Shown one piece after another: positions 46,346 to 56,824 of a DNA stretch of 64,000 nucleotides. The translations under genes and the position numbers were made by a program. This DNA is from Sphingobacterium prati (lineage in GTDB: Bacteria; Bacteroidota; Bacteroidia; Sphingobacteriales; Sphingobacteriaceae): assembly GCF_013167215.1 (NCBI RefSeq), contig NZ_JABJWY010000016.1, forward strand, positions 62,134 through 126,133, given 5' to 3'. Under the pieces are notes generated by a model. It did no database searches, was not told the origin of the DNA, and was given only the letters and a program-made list of their open reading frames with translations. Numbering within the stretch: position 1 is the first letter of the stretch; each line of letters begins with the position of its first letter.

Positions 46346-47890
46346 ATGTACAAAATAAAAATTTTAGCAGCATTACTTTTTTTAGGCACTTTGGGCGCTT
46401 GCAATAAGTTTCTGGATGAAAAGCCTCTTTCAGATGGGACATTGGATCAACATTACAAAAACCTATATGATGTACAGGCGGCAATGGCTGGTATGTATAG
46501 TGCTTTTCAGCTTGAAATGGTCGGTAAAGATCAATATAGTGAGAAATATCTTTACTGGGGAGAATATCGGTCAGACAATTTTGATCGCTTTATTAGTTAT
46601 ACCAAGGACTATGTGGATGAAATCGTGTTAAACAGTATCACGCCTTCCAATGATTTTTCAGATTGGAGCGGGCTGTATACAACCATAGGACGGGCAAATA
46701 ACAATATTAAATATATTCCCCAGGCAGCTCAATTGGATAGTCGGATCACAACGGCCATGCAAAACGATTTCTTGGCACAAAGTTATGCACTTCGCGCGAT
46801 GTCTTACTTTTATATCGTCCGTGTATGGGGGGACGCACCTATTTGGTTGGAACCCTATGAAGATGTGGAAAAGCCCGCGGAAAGAGCGCGTGAACCAAAA
46901 GATAAAATCATAAAAGATTTGATTATCCCGGATTTGGAAAATGCCTATTCCTTGACTACAAAAAACGCCAAAAGCCCCTTATGGACAATCGGCGAAGCTG
47001 GAATATGTGCGATCCTGGCTGATGTATACATGTGGCAGGGAGATCATGAAAATGCAATAAAGTGGATAGAAAAATTATTCTTGGCCAAGTCGCCGACCAA
47101 CGCCGTTTATGCGGGCTTAAACGAAACCAACTTACAGGATGCAGCATCCTGGAAAACGATCTTTACAAATCCATCGTCCAGCAAAGAGACGATTTGGAGT
47201 ATCCATTGGGATTACCTGAAAAATGGCTGTGCCTGCATGCAGACTTCCTGGACGGCAAATAACAAGCAGGTGATTGTGGATGAGGGGATCTGGACAAGTT
47301 GGTTCCTGCCACAGACGACAGCAACCCCAAGTCCGGATATTCGGCCAAAACAAACGCTGGATGTCTATTTTGGTATGCCAAGCAATAAACGGGATCGATT
47401 TATAAAATGGTATCCAACAGAAACAAACCCGACCAAGGCGGATCCCTGGCCGGCAACAAATCAATTGCTTCCGGTCTATCTGACCATGTACCGACTGAGT
47501 GACATCTATCTGCTGTATGCAGAAGCTTTGAATAGACGTGGCGATCGGGAACAAGCTATTAAATACGTAAATTTTGTGCGTAAACGAGCGCAACTGCCAG
47601 TATATGATGTGAGTGCACCTGAATTGGCAACCTCTTATGCGCTGGAAACCGCAATCCTGAACGAGCGGCAGCTGGAGCTTTTTGGAGAAGGAAAGAGATG
47701 GTTTGATCTGGTCAGAACAAATCGTGTCAAGGAAGTGATGGATCCTATTCTGAAACGTAGGCAGGAGGATGCCGGAAACCTGGAAATGCCGGGATTCTTG
47801 GACCCTCAAAATAGAGCCTATTGGCCATTGAATCGAAATGTTTTGAATTCCAATAGTTTATTGGTTCAAAACCCAGGATATACAGATTAG
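46346..47890 (+). CDS. SusD/RagB family glycan-binding lipoprotein
   Basis: 514 residues, lipobox LGTLGACNKF, then the typical DEKPLSDGTL start and TPR-rich fold: AQSYALRAMSYFYIVRVWGDAPI, LSDIYLLYAEALNRRGD, and LNERQLELFGEGKRWFDLVR near the end. It forms the lid on the SusC barrel and binds the glycan at the cell surface. 13 bp after susC. Confidence 0.96.
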   Translation: MYKIKILAALLFLGTLGACNKFLDEKPLSDGTLDQHYKNLYDVQAAMAGMYSAFQLEMVGKDQYSEKYLYWGEYRSDNFDRFISYTKDYVDEIVLNSITPSNDFSDWSGLYTTIGRANNNIKYIPQAAQLDSRITTAMQNDFLAQSYALRAMSYFYIVRVWGDAPIWLEPYEDVEKPAERAREPKDKIIKDLIIPDLENAYSLTTKNAKSPLWTIGEAGICAILADVYMWQGDHENAIKWIEKLFLAKSPTNAVYAGLNETNLQDAASWKTIFTNPSSSKETIWSIHWDYLKNGCACMQTSWTANNKQVIVDEGIWTSWFLPQTTATPSPDIRPKQTLDVYFGMPSNKRDRFIKWYPTETNPTKADPWPATNQLLPVYLTMYRLSDIYLLYAEALNRRGDREQAIKYVNFVRKRAQLPVYDVSAPELATSYALETAILNERQLELFGEGKRWFDLVRTNRVKEVMDPILKRRQEDAGNLEMPGFLDPQNRAYWPLNRNVLNSNSLLVQNPGYTD

Positions 47891-47913
47891 TAGGAGACGT
47901 AGAAAAAGAAATT

Positions 47914-48681
47914 ATGAAAAGAAATTTTAACATCAAGTGGATACAGGTAGGGGCGATGCTTCTGACCTTATTGACAACAGGCTGTTCCCTCTTCGATATG
48001 GAATTGCAGGAAAATTACGACTACGAACATAAAACGCTGGATCCTAATATGGGCATTAGTGCGAAGAAATTTTTAGAAGATCGTTCTTATGGAACGCCCG
48101 AGAAGCCAACAGATACAGTCTTCAAGTGGATGCGTATGGGGATGGAGTATGCGGATATCGATCTGAATGAGTTTGAAAAATCCGATCGGACATTTATATT
48201 TTTACATAATGATGCGGTCAAAATTTGGGATGCCAAGACAAAAAAAGTGACCGGCGGACTTTTCTTTGATTTTCCTATTGTGACCGGTATGGATGGTGCC
48301 GGTACACCGCTGACCAGGCCCGCTACGAAGTGGGAAGATTATAGCAAAGAAGATGTACGGAATTATTTTCTTTACCTCATTTTGGAGGGCAAATATAACT
48401 TTGCTGATCTGAGTATCAATAATGTGAAAGCAAAGACGCTGTTGCCAGCCAATACTGTAGCGAGTAAAGGATCTTTACTGGGCTACCTGAACGAAGGGAA
48501 AGGTTTTGATCAGGAGGGAGCGATGTATTTAAAATTGGTCAATAATAATGACCTTGCGCCGATTCAGATTAATAACAAAACCACTAATAGATCTGGCGGA
48601 TATGGTGTTACTAATGGCGTGGTCCATGTATACGGTGTAAAGGGAAATACCACCGTTTATCCTTTTAGTTCCCTGCAGTAA
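47914..48681 (+). CDS. Surface lipoprotein with fasciclin-like end, PUL accessory protein
   Basis: 255 residues; lipobox LLTTGCSLFD. The middle (MGISAKKFLEDR, then YADIDLNEFEKSDRTFIFLH) and the end (GGYGVTNGVVHVYGVKGNTT) follow the pattern of fasciclin domains (NGVVH.. near the last strand). Encoded 23 bp after susD, where glycan-binding accessory lipoproteins usually sit. It probably binds polysaccharide or stabilises the SusCD complex; this is an inference. Confidence 0.65.
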   Translation: MKRNFNIKWIQVGAMLLTLLTTGCSLFDMELQENYDYEHKTLDPNMGISAKKFLEDRSYGTPEKPTDTVFKWMRMGMEYADIDLNEFEKSDRTFIFLHNDAVKIWDAKTKKVTGGLFFDFPIVTGMDGAGTPLTRPATKWEDYSKEDVRNYFLYLILEGKYNFADLSINNVKAKTLLPANTVASKGSLLGYLNEGKGFDQEGAMYLKLVNNNDLAPIQINNKTTNRSGGYGVTNGVVHVYGVKGNTTVYPFSSLQ

Positions 48682-48706
48682 TTAAACACCTTAAATAAAC
48701 TTAACT

Positions 48707-50170
48707 ATGATCAGGAAAAAATCAGTCTTTGCTTCCCTATTACTTTTATTGGTGATCGGTAGCAGCTGTGAAAAACCGGCTGCGGTAAAATTAAAGTTAA
48801 ATGGTATCGCCTGCGCGCAATGTCATACCATTCAATCTGCAGCCGAGCTGCAAGCGCTAAGTCTTCAGCCCGGAGATACAGTGATCATGAAATCGGGGCA
48901 ATGGACCAATCAGGAACTTACATTTAACGCTCAGGGAACCAGTCAGCAGCCTATTGTATTGATGGCCGAACAACCGGGGGCAGTGTTTATGGAAGGAACT
49001 TCCTCCATCAGTATTACAGGAAAATGGCTCGTGGTGAGTGGACTTGTTTTTCAGAATGGCTATACTTCAGGCAAAAACGTCGTTGATTTCACGTCCTCGT
49101 CCTCAAATTGCCGCTTAACGAATACAGCAATTGTGGATTACAATCCGCCTACTGTAACAACAGACTATCGTTGGGTGTCCATCAATGGATCCAACCATCG
49201 TGTCGACCATTGTTATCTCAAAGGCAAAGCTCATCAGGGCCCTACAATGGTTGTGTGGGGAACGAGCAAAACGATGAAACATCGGATTGATCATAATTTC
49301 TTTGGTGAACGGGCGGCATTACCAAACAATGGGGGCGAGACCATCCGTATCGGTACAAGTGATTGGTCTATGACAAGTGCATTTACGACCATTGAAGATA
49401 ATATCTTTCAACGTTGCAATGGGGAAACAGAAATTATCTCCAACAAAATGGGGGCGGATACCATCCGTAACAATTTCTTCTACGAGAGTCAGGGAACGCT
49501 GTGTCTGAGACATGGAAATGGCTCTGCGGTCTACGGTAACTATTTCGTCGGTAATGGTATCAGTGCCGCAGGTGGAATTCGTATTATAGGCGAGGATCAT
49601 ATCGTCTACAACAATTATTTTCAGAATATGGCTGGAACAGGGCAAAAAGCACCTTTGGCTGTAATGGATGGCGTACCAAATTCACCCTTGAGCGGTTATT
49701 TTCAGGTCAAACGTGTGAAGGTGGTGGCCAATACCATGATCAAATGCCAACAATCTTTTGATATCGGTTCGGGAAAGGGGGGAAACAATCGTACCTTACC
49801 GCCAACAGATGGGCATATTGCAAATAATGTGGTTTCACAGGCTTCGCAGTCAACCATGCTGACCTTTACAGACCAGCCCATTAACTTTGTTTATCAAGGA
49901 AATATCGTATTTGATGTGCCGACAAGCCAACAGCTACCTGCCGGCTTCAGCCGTCAGAATCCTCAATATACATTGACGACCGATGGCATTTATGAACCAA
50001 CCAGCAATAGTCCGGTATTAGGAGCTTTTGTTGGTAATTATCCTTTCGCTACAGCGGCCGATGCCGGAGCTCCTAAGCTGGACAACAAACATCGGGATTT
50101 ATTGAAAGCGCAAAATATAGGTCCTGGATTTATGACAGGACTGGGAAATAGCTTGGTTATCAATCCATAA
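48707..50170 (+). CDS. Polysaccharide lyase family 6 (alginate lyase / chondroitinase B-like) lipoprotein
   Basis: 487 residues, lipobox VIGSSCEKP, right-handed beta-helix. The PL6 catalytic pair is visible: Lys247 in IISNKMGAD and Arg268 in LCLRHGNGS, the same 21-residue spacing as Lys250/Arg271 of chondroitinase B. Calcium-site residues are expected in GETEI. It cleaves uronate-containing chains (alginate or glycosaminoglycan) by beta-elimination. The unsaturated products would go to the GH105/88 enzyme at the other end of the cluster. An extra CxxC (CAQC) follows the lipobox, of unknown role. Confidence 0.9.
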   Translation: MIRKKSVFASLLLLLVIGSSCEKPAAVKLKLNGIACAQCHTIQSAAELQALSLQPGDTVIMKSGQWTNQELTFNAQGTSQQPIVLMAEQPGAVFMEGTSSISITGKWLVVSGLVFQNGYTSGKNVVDFTSSSSNCRLTNTAIVDYNPPTVTTDYRWVSINGSNHRVDHCYLKGKAHQGPTMVVWGTSKTMKHRIDHNFFGERAALPNNGGETIRIGTSDWSMTSAFTTIEDNIFQRCNGETEIISNKMGADTIRNNFFYESQGTLCLRHGNGSAVYGNYFVGNGISAAGGIRIIGEDHIVYNNYFQNMAGTGQKAPLAVMDGVPNSPLSGYFQVKRVKVVANTMIKCQQSFDIGSGKGGNNRTLPPTDGHIANNVVSQASQSTMLTFTDQPINFVYQGNIVFDVPTSQQLPAGFSRQNPQYTLTTDGIYEPTSNSPVLGAFVGNYPFATAADAGAPKLDNKHRDLLKAQNIGPGFMTGLGNSLVINP

Positions 50171-50171
50171 G

Positions 50172-50201
50172 AAAAGGTGCCCATTTTATCGGGCACCTTT
50201 T
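50172..50201. terminator. Bidirectional terminator between PL6 and DUF5695 genes
   Basis: Stem AAAAGGTGCCC / GGGCACCTTTT with an 8-nt loop, between convergent genes. Confidence 0.88.
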
Positions 50202-50215
50202 GCTTTTCACGTTAT

Positions 50216-52945
50216 TTATTTTGATTTTGTCAGGATGACCGTTTTCGTTGACAAGGGGATACGATATCGACCATGGTCATCTTTGTGCATACCTTTTATC
50301 TCATAGCCACTTTCGGGATTTATGTTGAGTAAAACATGCGTATTATGCTCCTGATTCCCTATGTGAAAATGTAAGACAATGCTTCTATCCTTCAGCTGGT
50401 AAGTGAGACGCTCAATTTCCCCGGCATCGGTTGTGAGCCAAAGTTGTTCTTTTGCTAGAAAAATTCGGCCCCGAGAGGCTGTTGTTATAGCAACGTCTAC
50501 AGTTTTCTTGTTCGCTTTGAGGTTGCCACTGAATGCCAGCCATCCAAATTCGGGATGTTCGAAAATATAGGTTCCAGAGTTGACTGCATAGCCATAGAAT
50601 CCCGTACCATAGTCTCCACTGATTCCATCATTTGCCAATGTGCTCGGATAAGAATGGAATGCTGCTGGGCCAAAACCATCTTCCGTAACATTGGCAAGCG
50701 CTCCCATCATGCCTGCGTGTCCGATTCGCAGTAGGTAGAAATCTTCGGGATGACGGCGAAATTCTGTCAGAACGGGGATCGCATTGAGTGCAGAACCGTA
50801 ATGATGCAATTGACGCTCAATGCGCGACAACTTTCCGCCGTAAACAAAGTCCCAATAGCGTCTGGCACTGCCGTTGTAACCCCAGTGCGGCACCGTTGGC
50901 ATATAGGCAAGGATAGCGTTGAGCGTCACCTGGGCTTTTTCATCGAATCCAAAGAAGCGTGACCACAGGTAGACTTCTTCCTGGCCGGTGGAGTCCCAAG
51001 GCATTTCACTGCCAAATGGATAATTGAGTGTTTTCCAATGTTCGGCTCGTTTACGCATCGCTGCCTCCAATTGATCCGCTCGCGTCATCATCCCTTCCCT
51101 GCGGAGATCTTGTAAGATAATCAGGAATATGCTACCTTCCATCTGGCCAAACTGGGCATAATAGGGCGCTTTCTCTACCATTGCTATCGCCGTATTGAAG
51201 GCACGGTCCAGATAGGTATCCCATGTTTCTTCCTGTACAAGATTGTTGTAGTTGCGTGCAAGTCGATACATTACCCAGTGTGCAGCGGCAACATGTGGAT
51301 AGTTATAGGATCTTCCAATATCGTCGGCTTCTTTTTTAGGCCAGGCCGACCAAGTCTTCCAATTAATTTTATCGTCGTAAGTGCCTACTGGTAAAGAATC
51401 AGGAGCATAATAAAATAGACTTTTTACTACACCGTATTTTTGTGCACCCGAAGCATGCTGGATACGGCCATACATGGTTTCGTTGACAAAATGCTTAAGC
51501 TTTTCAATCTCCTGTTGGTCGGGTTGTAGGACCTGTTTCATGATGGCTGCAAGCCAGCTCGCAGCACCTGCTTCGTCGCTTAATCCCGCATACCAAGCTC
51601 GTCGTTCTTGCGTAACTTGTTTTTGCTCTTCATAATCGTAAGAAATGACAGCAGGGGAGCGTCCAAATAGATCCTTGTCGTTTTCATACCATTGCTTTGT
51701 GGTCAGAAAGTGGCCAAGGTTATTGACGACCTCTTTCTCGGATTTGATGACTTTATAATGTATTGTCTGTTCATTGCCATCCTGATAAGTTACAGTAACG
51801 CGTGCGCGCCCCCAACGGTTTCCTTGTACCTCGTATTGTTGCCATTGGCCCGCAGTTTGCTTTAGCTTGCTCAGGGTGAGTGCATGATCAGGGGATACAC
51901 TAATTTTTTTAATTTCTTTGTTGTGCTTTAGAAAGAGCTTTACTGGATTATCTAATGGTATGACATAGCCTGGAGCGCCAATGGCTACAGGGCGATTGTT
52001 TTTAAGCAATTCTGCTTCTATATCCCGGATACTTGGGGCGAGCACAAAGCGAAGTGCAAATACCTTGGAAGCTTTGGGCGCTAATATTGTTGAGGTCGCT
52101 TCATTCCATTGTTCTACACCCTTCCATTCTGTTTCGGTATGTGCTTTGGTATGGACCATCCATTCATGAAATCCTTCAAAAGTTATGCTTCGGGGGGTAG
52201 GATCGCTATTCAAGGGATTATAGGCTTCAAAACCTGCATTCTCATAAGGCAATACCAATAAGCTTGGTCCGCGTCCATGCAGATGGTTTACTTGGACATA
52301 ACCCGCATCTTTGCCAATGTAAGGGTCAAAAAAGACGTTCTGGGCGTGGGCTTGATCAAGGCTTTTACCATCCATGTTATTATTGAAAGGAAGCGGGATG
52401 CCCAGCGATCCGATTTCTATTGTTTGTTCTGTTGGATTACTGACTTCGAAGCTCAAGATCAGGTCACCACCGATATTCTTCCAGCTCCGGATCACTTTGA
52501 GCGGGATACCTCCCAATGTCGGGGAGATATTTGCGGCAGCTAAAGCTGTTCCCGATGCATTGAGGGCGATTACCTCTTTGCGGTCTTTGGCGGATGAGTA
52601 AGTAGACCAAGTTGTTTCACCCTGTTTTCTCAAACTGATATTAATATCTCCAAAATGAAAAAAATTATTACGGTCTCTCTTACGCAGCATTTCCACAGGC
52701 GTGTAATCGAAGTTGTCGTCTCCGCCTATTTGTTGTAATGCCGCTAAAGTCTGTGAGGAATTTACCACTTTGATCTTCAACTTTTCGAGTCGAAAACTTT
52801 TATCTCCTTTGTCAATACCCAATGTTGCTGTTTGTGTTTTGACAGCTTGCCATACGGGATGTTCATCCTGCTGGCCAAAGACCGTGAGGGCAGCATGTAA
52901 ATATAATAAGGTAAAAAGAAGGTAGTGATTTTTCTTAAAGTTCAT
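50216..52945 (-). CDS. DUF5695 family exported protein, putative glycan-active enzyme
   Basis: 909 residues, signal peptide ending VFGQQ. N-terminal beta-sandwich-like half (LKVIRSWKNIGGDLILSFEV region) followed from about residue 420 by an alpha/alpha-toroid-like half (YPHVAAAHWVMYRLARNYNN, FPFGSEMPWDSTGQEEVYLW-like segment, GISGDYGTGFYGYAV). This two-part layout is frequent in glycoside hydrolases and lyases with an alpha/alpha barrel, but no catalytic residue can be named. It converges on the PL6 gene, suggesting work on the same or a related polysaccharide. Confidence 0.7.
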   Translation of the reverse strand: MNFKKNHYLLFTLLYLHAALTVFGQQDEHPVWQAVKTQTATLGIDKGDKSFRLEKLKIKVVNSSQTLAALQQIGGDDNFDYTPVEMLRKRDRNNFFHFGDINISLRKQGETTWSTYSSAKDRKEVIALNASGTALAAANISPTLGGIPLKVIRSWKNIGGDLILSFEVSNPTEQTIEIGSLGIPLPFNNNMDGKSLDQAHAQNVFFDPYIGKDAGYVQVNHLHGRGPSLLVLPYENAGFEAYNPLNSDPTPRSITFEGFHEWMVHTKAHTETEWKGVEQWNEATSTILAPKASKVFALRFVLAPSIRDIEAELLKNNRPVAIGAPGYVIPLDNPVKLFLKHNKEIKKISVSPDHALTLSKLKQTAGQWQQYEVQGNRWGRARVTVTYQDGNEQTIHYKVIKSEKEVVNNLGHFLTTKQWYENDKDLFGRSPAVISYDYEEQKQVTQERRAWYAGLSDEAGAASWLAAIMKQVLQPDQQEIEKLKHFVNETMYGRIQHASGAQKYGVVKSLFYYAPDSLPVGTYDDKINWKTWSAWPKKEADDIGRSYNYPHVAAAHWVMYRLARNYNNLVQEETWDTYLDRAFNTAIAMVEKAPYYAQFGQMEGSIFLIILQDLRREGMMTRADQLEAAMRKRAEHWKTLNYPFGSEMPWDSTGQEEVYLWSRFFGFDEKAQVTLNAILAYMPTVPHWGYNGSARRYWDFVYGGKLSRIERQLHHYGSALNAIPVLTEFRRHPEDFYLLRIGHAGMMGALANVTEDGFGPAAFHSYPSTLANDGISGDYGTGFYGYAVNSGTYIFEHPEFGWLAFSGNLKANKKTVDVAITTASRGRIFLAKEQLWLTTDAGEIERLTYQLKDRSIVLHFHIGNQEHNTHVLLNINPESGYEIKGMHKDDHGRYRIPLSTKTVILTKSK

Positions 52946-53519
52946 GTTCTGTAAGATTTAACAAGTAACGACTTGCTTTATCAGCATTGTCAATTAAGTA
53001 CAAATATGTGTTATTGAGCCCGTTCTTTATACTTGAAATTTAACCTACGATATTACTTTTTTAGCCTATTTCAGCTAAAATTTGGTTTATCATTTACGAA
53101 AATATACATTTAATGTATAAATAACATTTATTACACAGAGGTTGTTGGCGATTGGTAATGCTATCAATTCCATTTTTAGAATGCGTACAATAAGCCGTTT
53201 GATCACAAAAGACGTATTAAAAATGCTTGGATCTGAAGGCAGAGGTCAATATCCAATAAGTAATGATCAAAAGTCGGTTAGTTAAGTTGTCCATCAGTTG
53301 CTTTCTTTGATAAAGAAAAATAAACATAACTCAAGTGAGTAAAAAGACAGTACCTATAAAATGTTTATGTATTTTATGACTTTAACACAGGCAACTGATC
53401 AACTGATTTGATAATAAAAGTCCGTGGACAATCGGGAACTTATTTTGTTGGAGATATTTGACGAGCTATAAAAATGCAAATACGACAGATTTCAATAACG
53501 CTAACAATAAACTTAAACA
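52946..53519. other. Divergent intergenic region without genes
   Basis: 574 bp of AT-rich sequence between the divergent DUF5695 and DUF885 genes. No RNA gene, hairpin terminator or convincing consensus promoter was found; TTATTTTG at 53439-53446 is one base short of a -7 box for the DUF885 gene. Confidence 0.3.
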
Positions 53520-55289
53520 ATGATAAACACTGACCTTAAAGTAAAGCCATGTGTTGGTCTAGGTATACTCTGTATGGCAGTGCCAATGACATTAAATGCA
53601 CAAAAAATGGACTTGTTTCAACACACCACGCCGATTGAACCCTACGTTGTTCAGTATGAACATGATCTGCAGGCAGTAAATTATTTTTATGGGCCTATGC
53701 CGAAAGGCTGGGGCTTCCAACAAGCTAGCCCGTCTCCTGAACAAATTAATAGATTAATCACTTTGGATAAGTCGTATCTGGCCAAATTAAAAGCTTTTGA
53801 CTATAATCAGTTGAATACAAATGGACAGGTAGACTATATCCTGTTAAACCGAAAGATCTTACGCCATCAACAAGAACTAAATGACGAGATGAATGCTTAT
53901 CATCGGCTCAAATCTTATTTGCCATTTGCAGATAGCATCTTTCAGTTTGAACAAAAACGCAGAAGGGGTACTTTTGTAGAAGGCAAAGCGATTGCAACAA
54001 TGCTTGAACAGGCAAGTGAATCGGTATTGCGGGAGACAAAAGCGCTGGTGCAGAAACCTGCAATTGATGCCAATGATGTAAGCTATTTAGTCAGTATGGT
54101 TGAGTCTTTACAGAAGCGTCTGCAAAGCTCATTTGATTTCTATAATGGTTATGATCCCAATTTTACATGGTGGGTGCCCAAATCTTACGAAGGCCTTGAT
54201 GCAGCGCTGGTAGCTTATAAAGAAGCGCTTCAAAGTAAAAGCAACTGGAAGGTTTTTGATGACGGAAGCAATATAGGTGGCAGACCGATCGGTAAGGCGG
54301 TACTCAATAAAAAGCTAAAAGATGAAATGATTGCCTATGATGCCGACGACTTATTGAAGATTGCCGATAAGGAATGGAAATGGTGTGTAGCTGAGTTATT
54401 GAAGGCATCTCAGGAAATGGGATTTGGCGACGATTGGAAAGCGGCACAAGAAAAGGTCAAAAATACGTATGTGGCTGAGGGCAGACAACCTGATCTTATC
54501 AATGCATTGTATGCCAGGGCACAGGACTTCATAAAAGCACATAACTTGATCGATATTCCCGAATTGGCGGATGAGACTTGGGGAATGATTATGATGACTC
54601 CTGAACGGCAATTGGTCAATCCTTTTTTTACGGGCGGTCGTGAGATCAGTATTTCTTATCCGACAAATACAATGACTTACGAGCAGAAGATGATGAGTAT
54701 GCGGGGAAATAATCCACATTTCTCTTTGGGAACGGTTCAGCACGAGCTTAATCCAGGTCACCATCTGCAGTATTTTATGAATAAAAGATATAAACCCTAC
54801 CGTGAACAGAGCTTTAATACACCTTTTTGGACGGAGGGCTGGACTTTGTACTGGGAATTGCTCTTGTATCGGATGGGATTTGCAAAAACACCAGAAGAAC
54901 GTATTGGTGTCTTGTTTTGGCGAATGCACCGTTGTGCACGTATCACGTTCAGTATCAAATTTCATCTAGGCGAATGGACACCACAGCAATGTATCGATTA
55001 TCTTGTGGATCAGGTAGGACACGAACCGGCAAATGCGCATGGTGAGGTAAAACGCTCCTTCGAGGGGTCTTACGATCCTTTATATCAACTTGCTTATATG
55101 ATAGGGGGCCTACAATTATTGAGTATCAGCGATGAGCTGGTGGGCAAGGGTAAAATGTCTTATAAAGATTTTCATGATCGCGTTATCAAAGAAAATTATA
55201 TGCCTATGGAAATGCTAAGGGCGATATTGACTGATCAACATCTTGACGCCAACCACCAGACAAAATGGAAATTTTACAACTTTGACTAA
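53520..55289 (+). CDS. DUF885 family peptidase-like protein, exported
   Basis: 589 residues, signal peptide ending TLNAQ. The DUF885 zinc-peptidase-like signature HELNPGHHLQYFMN is at 408-421, followed by FWTEGWTLYWELLLYRMG, where the Glu of TEGW is also conserved. Family members behave as carboxypeptidase-like or unknown metal hydrolases of the periplasm. An APC permease starts 15 bp later and an S9 peptidase follows, so this is probably a peptide-scavenging operon. Confidence 0.86.
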   Translation: MINTDLKVKPCVGLGILCMAVPMTLNAQKMDLFQHTTPIEPYVVQYEHDLQAVNYFYGPMPKGWGFQQASPSPEQINRLITLDKSYLAKLKAFDYNQLNTNGQVDYILLNRKILRHQQELNDEMNAYHRLKSYLPFADSIFQFEQKRRRGTFVEGKAIATMLEQASESVLRETKALVQKPAIDANDVSYLVSMVESLQKRLQSSFDFYNGYDPNFTWWVPKSYEGLDAALVAYKEALQSKSNWKVFDDGSNIGGRPIGKAVLNKKLKDEMIAYDADDLLKIADKEWKWCVAELLKASQEMGFGDDWKAAQEKVKNTYVAEGRQPDLINALYARAQDFIKAHNLIDIPELADETWGMIMMTPERQLVNPFFTGGREISISYPTNTMTYEQKMMSMRGNNPHFSLGTVQHELNPGHHLQYFMNKRYKPYREQSFNTPFWTEGWTLYWELLLYRMGFAKTPEERIGVLFWRMHRCARITFSIKFHLGEWTPQQCIDYLVDQVGHEPANAHGEVKRSFEGSYDPLYQLAYMIGGLQLLSISDELVGKGKMSYKDFHDRVIKENYMPMEMLRAILTDQHLDANHQTKWKFYNFD

Positions 55290-55304
55290 ACACCTTCCTA
55301 GATT

Positions 55305-56741
55305 ATGGATACAAACACGCGGAATCAAGAATTTAAGAAATCGTTGGGACTATTGGATGCCACGATGTTAGTTGCTGGAAGTATGATCGGATCAGGGATA
55401 TTTATCGTATCCTCAGATATTGCCCGCCATACTGGGGCTGCGGGTTGGTTAATGGTCGTATGGTTGATCTGTGGGTTTATGACTTTGGCTGCGGCGTTGA
55501 GTTATGGTGAATTGAGCGCAATGTTTCCCAAAGCTGGCGGACAGTACGTTTACCTCAAAGAGGCTTATGGCCCCTTGGTGAGTTTTACTTTTGGCTGGAC
55601 CTTTTTTGCCGTCATCCAAACGGCAACAATTGCAGCTGTGGGGGTGGCATTTTCAAAATTCACCGCGTATTTATTTCCTGTTCTGGATGAAGATGTGTAT
55701 CTACTTGTTTTAGGAAACTATCATGTCTCCTCCGCCCAGCTGTTGGCGATAGTAGTCATATTATTTTTGACATTTATTAACACCAGAGGTGTACAAAATG
55801 GTAAAACATTACAGACAGTACTTACCTTGATTAAAATATTGAGTTTGATTTTGTTGGTGTTATTTGGTTTTGCAGCTTTTGATCTTAATGTGTGGGAGCA
55901 GAATTGGTCGGCAGGCGCTCGGTGGGATTTGCATCGCTTGAATGCTGATGGCTCAATAGCAAGTTATTCGTTGTTTGGTACTTTTGCTGCGATGTCCGCA
56001 GCACTGGTAGGTGCCTTATTCAGTAGTGATTCTTGGCATTCCTCATCTGCTGTGGCAGGAGAAATAAAAAATCCTCAACGTAATATTGGACTCAGCTTAG
56101 CATTGGGGACAGGTATTGTGACCTTCATCTATATTCTGACCAACTTGATGTATACTGGAATATTGACGGTCGAAGGGATGGCAAGTGCCCCCAAAGATCG
56201 TGTAGCGATGGTAGTGGCTCAAGAGATATTCGGACCTTTTGGTATAACCATTTTAGCCATAATGATTATGATAAGCACTTTTGGATGTAACAATGGACTA
56301 ATTTTGGCGGGAGCTCGAATTTATTACTCCATGGCTAAAGATGGTTTATTTTTTAAAAAGACAGGCCGTTTAAACAATCGGGCGGTGCCGGCTTATGCAC
56401 TTTGGCTGCAAGGAATAATTGCAGGAGTGTGGTGTTTAACCGGTAAATATGGAGATTTACTGGATATGATTACCTGTGTCGTCGTTATCTTTTATGTCAT
56501 GTGTATAGCTGGGATTTTTTTGCTGCGCAAAAAACGCCCCGAACTTCCGAGGCCCTATAAGGCTTTTGGTTATCCCATAATTCCGGCGGTCTATATCTTG
56601 ATGGGACTTTCCTTTATCGTTTTACTGGTGATCTATAAACCTCAATTTACCTGGCCGGGGATAATTATTACACTTCTGGGAATCCCCCTCTATTATGTTG
56701 TCAAAGGTCGTGGGCATACAAAACAGATCACTGAAATTTGA
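55305..56741 (+). CDS. APC superfamily amino acid permease
   Basis: 478 residues with 12 membrane segments; first helix LLDATMLVAGSMIGSGIFIV (conserved GSGIF substrate motif), then GELSAMFPKAGGQYVYLKEAYG and RLNNRAVPAYALWLQGIIAG. The cytoplasmic RKKRPELPRPYKAFGYP motif is typical of the LAT-like/SerT group. It imports amino acids, plausibly those released by the peptidases on either side. Confidence 0.92.
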   Translation: MDTNTRNQEFKKSLGLLDATMLVAGSMIGSGIFIVSSDIARHTGAAGWLMVVWLICGFMTLAAALSYGELSAMFPKAGGQYVYLKEAYGPLVSFTFGWTFFAVIQTATIAAVGVAFSKFTAYLFPVLDEDVYLLVLGNYHVSSAQLLAIVVILFLTFINTRGVQNGKTLQTVLTLIKILSLILLVLFGFAAFDLNVWEQNWSAGARWDLHRLNADGSIASYSLFGTFAAMSAALVGALFSSDSWHSSSAVAGEIKNPQRNIGLSLALGTGIVTFIYILTNLMYTGILTVEGMASAPKDRVAMVVAQEIFGPFGITILAIMIMISTFGCNNGLILAGARIYYSMAKDGLFFKKTGRLNNRAVPAYALWLQGIIAGVWCLTGKYGDLLDMITCVVVIFYVMCIAGIFLLRKKRPELPRPYKAFGYPIIPAVYILMGLSFIVLLVIYKPQFTWPGIIITLLGIPLYYVVKGRGHTKQITEI

Positions 56742-56824
56742 CCAATAAAACGTCTGCAGACTGAAATAAGATTGACCATATAACAATGCAATTGAGATAA
56801 ATACGAATGAATAACTATTTACAT

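Noticed and set aside
53161..53190. Possible target of spacer 2 (GCTATCA preceding DUF885 gene)
   Set aside because: Only six bases of the seed match after the G; this is expected by chance in a 64-kb window.
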